Shown piece after piece: positions 36,101-42,100 of a stretch of 64,000 bases of DNA; the first letter of the stretch is position 1; every line of letters begins with the position of its first letter. The stretch comes from Dromiciops gliroides (taxonomy: Eukaryota > Chordata > Mammalia > Microbiotheria > Microbiotheriidae): NCBI RefSeq assembly GCF_019393635.1, contig NC_057864.1, positions 440,942,322 to 441,006,321 on the forward strand. The letters are read 5' to 3'. The notes beneath the pieces are model-generated. The model did no database searches and was not told the DNA's origin. It was given only the letters and a program-made list of their open reading frames with translations. The position numbers and the translations under genes were made by a program.

Positions 36101-39100
36101 CCCGATTAACTGTGAATGGTAAGAAACCATTTCCCTTGGTAGCTCTTAAATCTGAGAAAGGTTAATCACTTTATTCTTTTGACTATTCATGTGACCAAGA
36201 AAATTAGACTCTGGCTGAACTGTAGGAGGGTATTATGACAATGGTAGAGCTCTGTGAGCAGGCAGGTTCCATGATTGAGCTAGCTTGCCCATTTACTGGC
36301 CCTCAGGGCTCTGTGACTTGGAAGGAGTTTTTAAAAAGGACAGTTGTAACAATTTACATTTCTGCAGCACCTTAGGATTTACCAAGTACTTTCCTCACAG
36401 TGCCATGAGGCATGTAGGTAGGGCACGGATTATTATCCTTAGTTCACAGATGAAGAAATGGAGGCTCTCCAGGGAAGTGATTTTCTGGCTAGTAAATGGC
36501 AGAGCTGGGCCTGAACCCTCAGATCTTTTAAATCCAAGAATGGTGATCTTTCCTTTAGGCCCTGTTGCCTCCTTTAGGAGCCTACCTGCCTCCATGCCTA
36601 TACACCCTGAGAAATATTTCTGGATACAGGAACAGTTCTGAACACCGCCACATTTATTTCCAGCCCTGCTCCTGGGGCCTTCTTGTACTGGGGGGCGTTA
36701 GTACTCATCTGATAAGATCGCTTGTGATTATCGAGGTGGTCACAGGATAGTCAAGGAAACGTATTTGCCTTTTGCTGTATATGAGTCATATGGATAGCTC
36801 CCACCACCCCTGAGGGCCTTCCCGCATCACCTTATGATAGGATTTCTGTGCTGTGGAGGCTCGGGGGGGGGGGGGGGGGTAGCAAGAGCAGCACTTGCTG
36901 AGTCTCTTCCTTTGTGTCCCAGAACACTAGAAAGTGGATAGTAACTTTCACCTCCAATCTGTTTTGCAGCCTTATGAGTGTTAGTGAGGAAAACACTTAT
37001 TTTGTAGGTGAAAATAACTTATTTCAAATGACTTTAAATGGTTGTGTGTACACGTACAAATACTTAAGCACACATGGATGTGTACACTCATGGGCAGTGC
37101 TTGTTACACACATATAAACACATGGAGACCTACATACATGAGTGCGTGTGCGCATACACACAGTTTTGGACATTCTGCTCTCCCTTCTCTTAGGGAGGAT
37201 AGGCAGCTCTCTCAAGAAGTTATTGTACCACTGCATTGCAAAAACTCAAGTCCTGGTGGTGCAGGTGATAGGAGCTTGGGCCTGGAGTCAGGAAGACTTG
37301 AGTTCAAATTCAGCCCTCCGACACTGACTAGTTCTGTGACCCCGGGCAAGTCACTTAACTTCTGTCAGCCTCAGTTTCCTCACTTGTAAAATGGGAATAA
37401 TAACAGCAGGGAGGATCAAATCGAATAATATTTGTAATGCACTTGGCACAGATTCTGGTTCATAGTAGGCACCATATAATTGCTTATTCCCTTCACTTCC
37501 CTCTTCCTTAAATAGAAGAATGAACAGGACTTTATTATGAACTTACTCATTAGTCAGCCTGTGGGCCAGGCACTGACCTAAGGCCTAGAGAAACAAAGAA
37601 AGGCAAGACCAGTTCCTGCTGTTAGGCATCTTGCTTACCATCTACTGGGAAAGACAGAGGAGGTGAAAGGTAACTTTAGCTGGGGTGGGTGTGGGAGCTG
37701 GGAAAGGACCCCTAGAGAAGGAGAGATTTGAAATGAGTCCGGAAGGAAGCTGAGGGACCAAGAGGTGTGGGAGATAGTGAGCTATGTGCAAGCAACACAT
37801 CAGGTTAGTCGGAGGGGGATAAGGTGCTGGAAATACACACGGGGAATTGTGGCAGTGTCTGTTCCCAAGGAGCTCACATTCTGATGGGAAACAGCACATG
37901 CAGGAAGGCTGCAGCCAGAGAAGGAGTGGAAAGGCAGCGGGTAGTGACATGGAGGGGGTGGTGACAGAGCTCAGGGGAAGGCCCAGCCAGTCTAGGTGAC
38001 AGGTAAGCCAGGGTAGCTAGAGTTTGACAGGGAGAGGACATCTCTACCGTGTTCTGATCCGTAGAACCATCCATGCTCGTTTCGGAATTCGAACAATTGA
38101 ACCATGCCAGGGGTTTTGGTAGCAAGAACTCTGGGTTTTTAGTGGCTGTGGCTGCTGAGACTGGATGACTGGCAGGGAGGCAGCTGCTGGAGCCACATCT
38201 CTGCTGGGTAACTTCCTAGAAGGTTGTGGTAAAATTGGGTTGTCTTGGGGGCCAGAGGCCAGGGTTGGGCAGGCTGCTGCTACCTATTGGGTTCAGGGCA
38301 ATGGAGGGGTTGCCTCCCCCAGAGCATGAGGGGCATGATCTCAGTGATCTCGTTCATGCTGCCTCCCATTTCTCCTTCAGGGCCCACAAGCCTTTGTGAG
38401 GAGTTAGTGTTTGTAGCAAGGATGCCAGTTTTTCTCATGCATTCATAGTCTTCATCTCCTTCTTGCTATGACCTTTTTTGATGCAGAGCTTCCATCATTT
38501 CTGAAGACCCCAATGGACCTCACGATCCGTACTGGAGCCATGGCCAGGCTGGAGTGTGCTGCGGAAGGCCACCCTGCACCTCAGATTTCCTGGCAGAAAG
38601 ATGGTGGCACAGACTTCCCTGCAGCACGAGAAAGGCGCATGCACGTCATGCCTGAGGATGATGTCTTCTTCATTGCCAATGTGAAGATAGAAGACATGGG
38701 AATATATAGCTGCATGGCACAAAATGTTGCAGGTGGTCTCTCAGCGAATGCCACGTTAACTGTGTTAGGTGAGCTGCTTTTCCCATGGCTCACAGTATTG
38801 TACTGAAGCTGCTTGACTCGGGAGCTGCCCTTCATCTTAAGTTCCTCATTTTCATTCCAAACAGGCCTGGGAGCCTGGGTCTCCTGGTCCTATGTTCTTC
38901 TCCCTTAAGTGGAGGAATAAAATTGGGTGGGTCATGAGTCTGGTAGAGAAATTAATATGTGGAGGTCCTGTCCTCTCAAGATATAACTAATCTGGGGGCA
39001 GCTGGGTGGCGCTGTGGATAGAGCACCGGCCCTGGAGTCAGGAGTACCTGAGTTCAAATCCGGCCTCAGACACTTGACACTTACTAGCTGTGTGACCCTG

Positions 39101-42100
39101 GGCAAGTCACTTAACCCCCATTGCCCTGCAAAAAAAAAAAGATATAACTAATCCTTTTGCTCTTGGCAAAAGGAACAGATGTATTATTTGTGGCTTTGTC
39201 CAGCTTTAGGTGAACTCATTGACTTTCTGATGGTTTTCGCTGGTTATATTGGGATTTGAGGCAGTATTGCACCAAAGAGCTTAAAATAGTATTAGAAAAA
39301 TATTCCTTTTCCTAATTTGTTGTTTTAAAGATAGGTGTAATCAGGTTGCCTGATTTAAATAAATAAAATGTTATTTTTTCCCTTCTAGAAACACCTTCTT
39401 TTATTAGACCTCTGGAGGACAGAACTGTCACTCGAGGTGAGACAGCTGTCTTGCAGTGCATCGCTGGAGGAAGTCCAGCCCCTCGCCTCAACTGGACAAA
39501 AGATGATGGTCCTCTGATGGTGACCGAGAGACACTTCTTTGCAGCAGCCAATCAGCTTCTCATCATTGTAGATGCTGGACTAGAAGATGCCGGAAAATAT
39601 ACCTGTATCATGTCCAACACCTTGGGGACAGAACGGGGCCACATTTACTTAAATGTAATCTCTTCCTCCAATTGTGACTCCTCCCAGAGTAGCATTGGGC
39701 ATGAGGATGACGGCTGGACTACAGTTGGCATTGTTATCATTGTGGTGGTGTGCTGCGTTGTAGGTACCTCTCTGATTTGGGTCATTGTTATCTATCATAT
39801 GAGAAGGAAAAATGAAGACTACAGCATCACCAATACAGGTGAGAAGTGTCCGCAGAGGAAGGATTTGGTTTTAGTCATTGCTGTGCAGGGGAATATTAGG
39901 AAATCTGAGAGAACTAAGGGGCTTTGATCCTGTATCCCTGGTTTGTGATTGGGTGGGGTGGAGGGGCGGCGGGGGTTCCTGTTAGAGCTTTCTGGATTTC
40001 TTTGCAGTATTAGGAAGTTTGTGTCAAAGGAGCGCACCCGAATGAATACTAACCCTCCAAAGCCCGACCTTGTGCAAAGAGTGTGTTCCTGATACTCTTT
40101 GTGGGGAGTTGCAGGGGCCCCTTTGTCTTGATCTGTTGCATCCCATTGGAGAGATGATCAGAGGGAAGAAATAGAGGTGTGACTCTTCTGATTTTATGTA
40201 CCAGCCATACTGAAAGTCCAGGAGAGAGGAGTCTGTCTGGCAAACAAGTGAGAAGAATCATAGGTTGACATAATTGGGGTGGGGGAGGTGGGACTTGTAA
40301 AAGAGAGAAGTAGAATAGGTACCTGGCCATGGCAGTTATGGTTTTTAAGTGCTTACTCAATCCCAGGCAGTGTGCTAAGGGTTGGAGATACAAAAAGAAG
40401 CAAAAGACAGTCACTGCCCTCCAGGAGCTCACAATCAAATGGGGGAGACAATGTACAAACAGACACATACCAAACATGAATCCATGGGAAATAAATAAAA
40501 GAAGGAAGGCACTGGAATTAAGAGGGGTCGGGGAAGGCTTCCTGTAATAGGGGAGATTTTTGGTTGGGACATAAAAGGACTCCAGGGAGGTCAGTAATCA
40601 GAGCAGATGAGGGAGAGCCAGAGAGAGTGCCTGGGAGCCAAGAGATGCGATAGGATTGTTGGTACCCCTCCCTGCCAGTTCACTCGGCTGGTATGTTTTT
40701 GCTTGGACTGTGCATGCTTAATGTTCTCCGGAGTGTTAACTTAAAGTTGCTTGTGTGTCTGTTTCCATAGAAGAACTGAATCTGCCTGCTGACATCCCCA
40801 GCTACCTGTCTTCTCAGGGGACGCTGTCTGAACCCCAAGAAGGATATAGCAACTCTGAGGCCGGCAGTCACCAGCAGCTCATGCCGCCTGCGAGTGGATA
40901 CATGCACAAAGGCCCGGAAGGTAACTGCACCTGCTTGGTTATCTTTCCAGCCTGGCTCAAACCTAACGGCTACAGATTTTCTTCCTACACAGAGACGTGT
41001 TGGGACAGAGTTGGTTTTAGAACATTTTTGTGAAGTGCATCAGATTTTCCTGCATTATTTCAAAGGTAGAGTCCTGGGGCAAACATCTTGCTTATAAAGA
41101 AAATAGGGACAGCTAGGTGGCGCAGTGGATAAAGCACCAGTCCTGGATTCAGGAGGACCTGAGTTCAAATTCGGCCTCAGACACTTAACACGTACTAGCT
41201 GTGTGACCCTGGGCAAGTCACTTAACCCCAATTGCCTCACTTAAAAAAAAATAATAATTATAATTATAAAGAAAATAAGAAGTACAGATTTTGAGCTCAA
41301 AGGGACTGTTGAGGTCACCAGTTCAGCCTCCTCATTGTGCAGACTGAGAGAGCACAAGGCTTGGCCAAGGTTTCACAGGGAGTGAGCAGCAGAGCTGAGA
41401 TTGGAACCCAGATCCTCCAACCTTTCTGTCCATAGGATTGCTTTCAGACAAAAACCCTGGACAGGCAGAAATCACAGGGTCATAGATTTAGAGCTGTTAA
41501 GGATCTCAAAGAACATCTAGTACAGCCCCTGGGCCCCCAGGAGGTTACCTGACTTACCCAAGATTAATTGTGGGAAGCAGCCTTTGAACCCAGGTCTTTC
41601 TTGACTGCAGAGCCAGTGTTCTTTCTATTGTACCATGCTGACTCCAGTAAAGAAAAACTTTAATTGCCAGAAATATGCAAAATATCTTCTTGCAAGGGTC
41701 AGAATGAAGCATTGGCTAGGTTTACTGAACCAAAGTATTGTCCCAGGGAAAGGAAAACTGTGTTAAAATATGCTGGTAACAACACAAAGATCGCGTCCCC
41801 ATCCCAAATCCTTGCAAGTTTGCATCCAGAAGCTCGTGTTGCCCAGTTTGATGTGAGGGTTTCACGTAAGGGTTTTGTGAAAGGAGCTCACAACTTCTCA
41901 TTACTTGCTTTGTTTTGAACAACTCAGAGGTATGTCTTGGGCTGTGATGCCAACTTTTTCTCAGCTCCATTGATTTCATTAGAATTTCACAAATTCGTGA
42001 TTGAGCAGGGAGACGAGGGCTTGGTCCCCTCCCTTCTTCAGTGAGGAATGCTTTGGGTTTTCCCATGTCATCTTTAGGTGGCGGTGGCAGCCGGGTGATC

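Larger units (their letters stand above)
36119..38486 (+). other. LRIG2: LRIG2 intron 13
   Basis: 2.4 kb, gtaaga...gcag. Contains MIR fragments (36,340-36,570 minus; 37,245-37,480 plus), a 17-G run and an old interspersed repeat at about 37,520-37,900. 37,900-38,480 shows nothing recognisable. Confidence 0.9.
40921..42077 (+). other. LRIG2: LRIG2 intron 16
   Basis: 1.16 kb, gtaact...tag. One + strand SINE followed by two adjacent minus-strand MIRs; 41,650-42,070 unrecognised. Confidence 0.9.
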
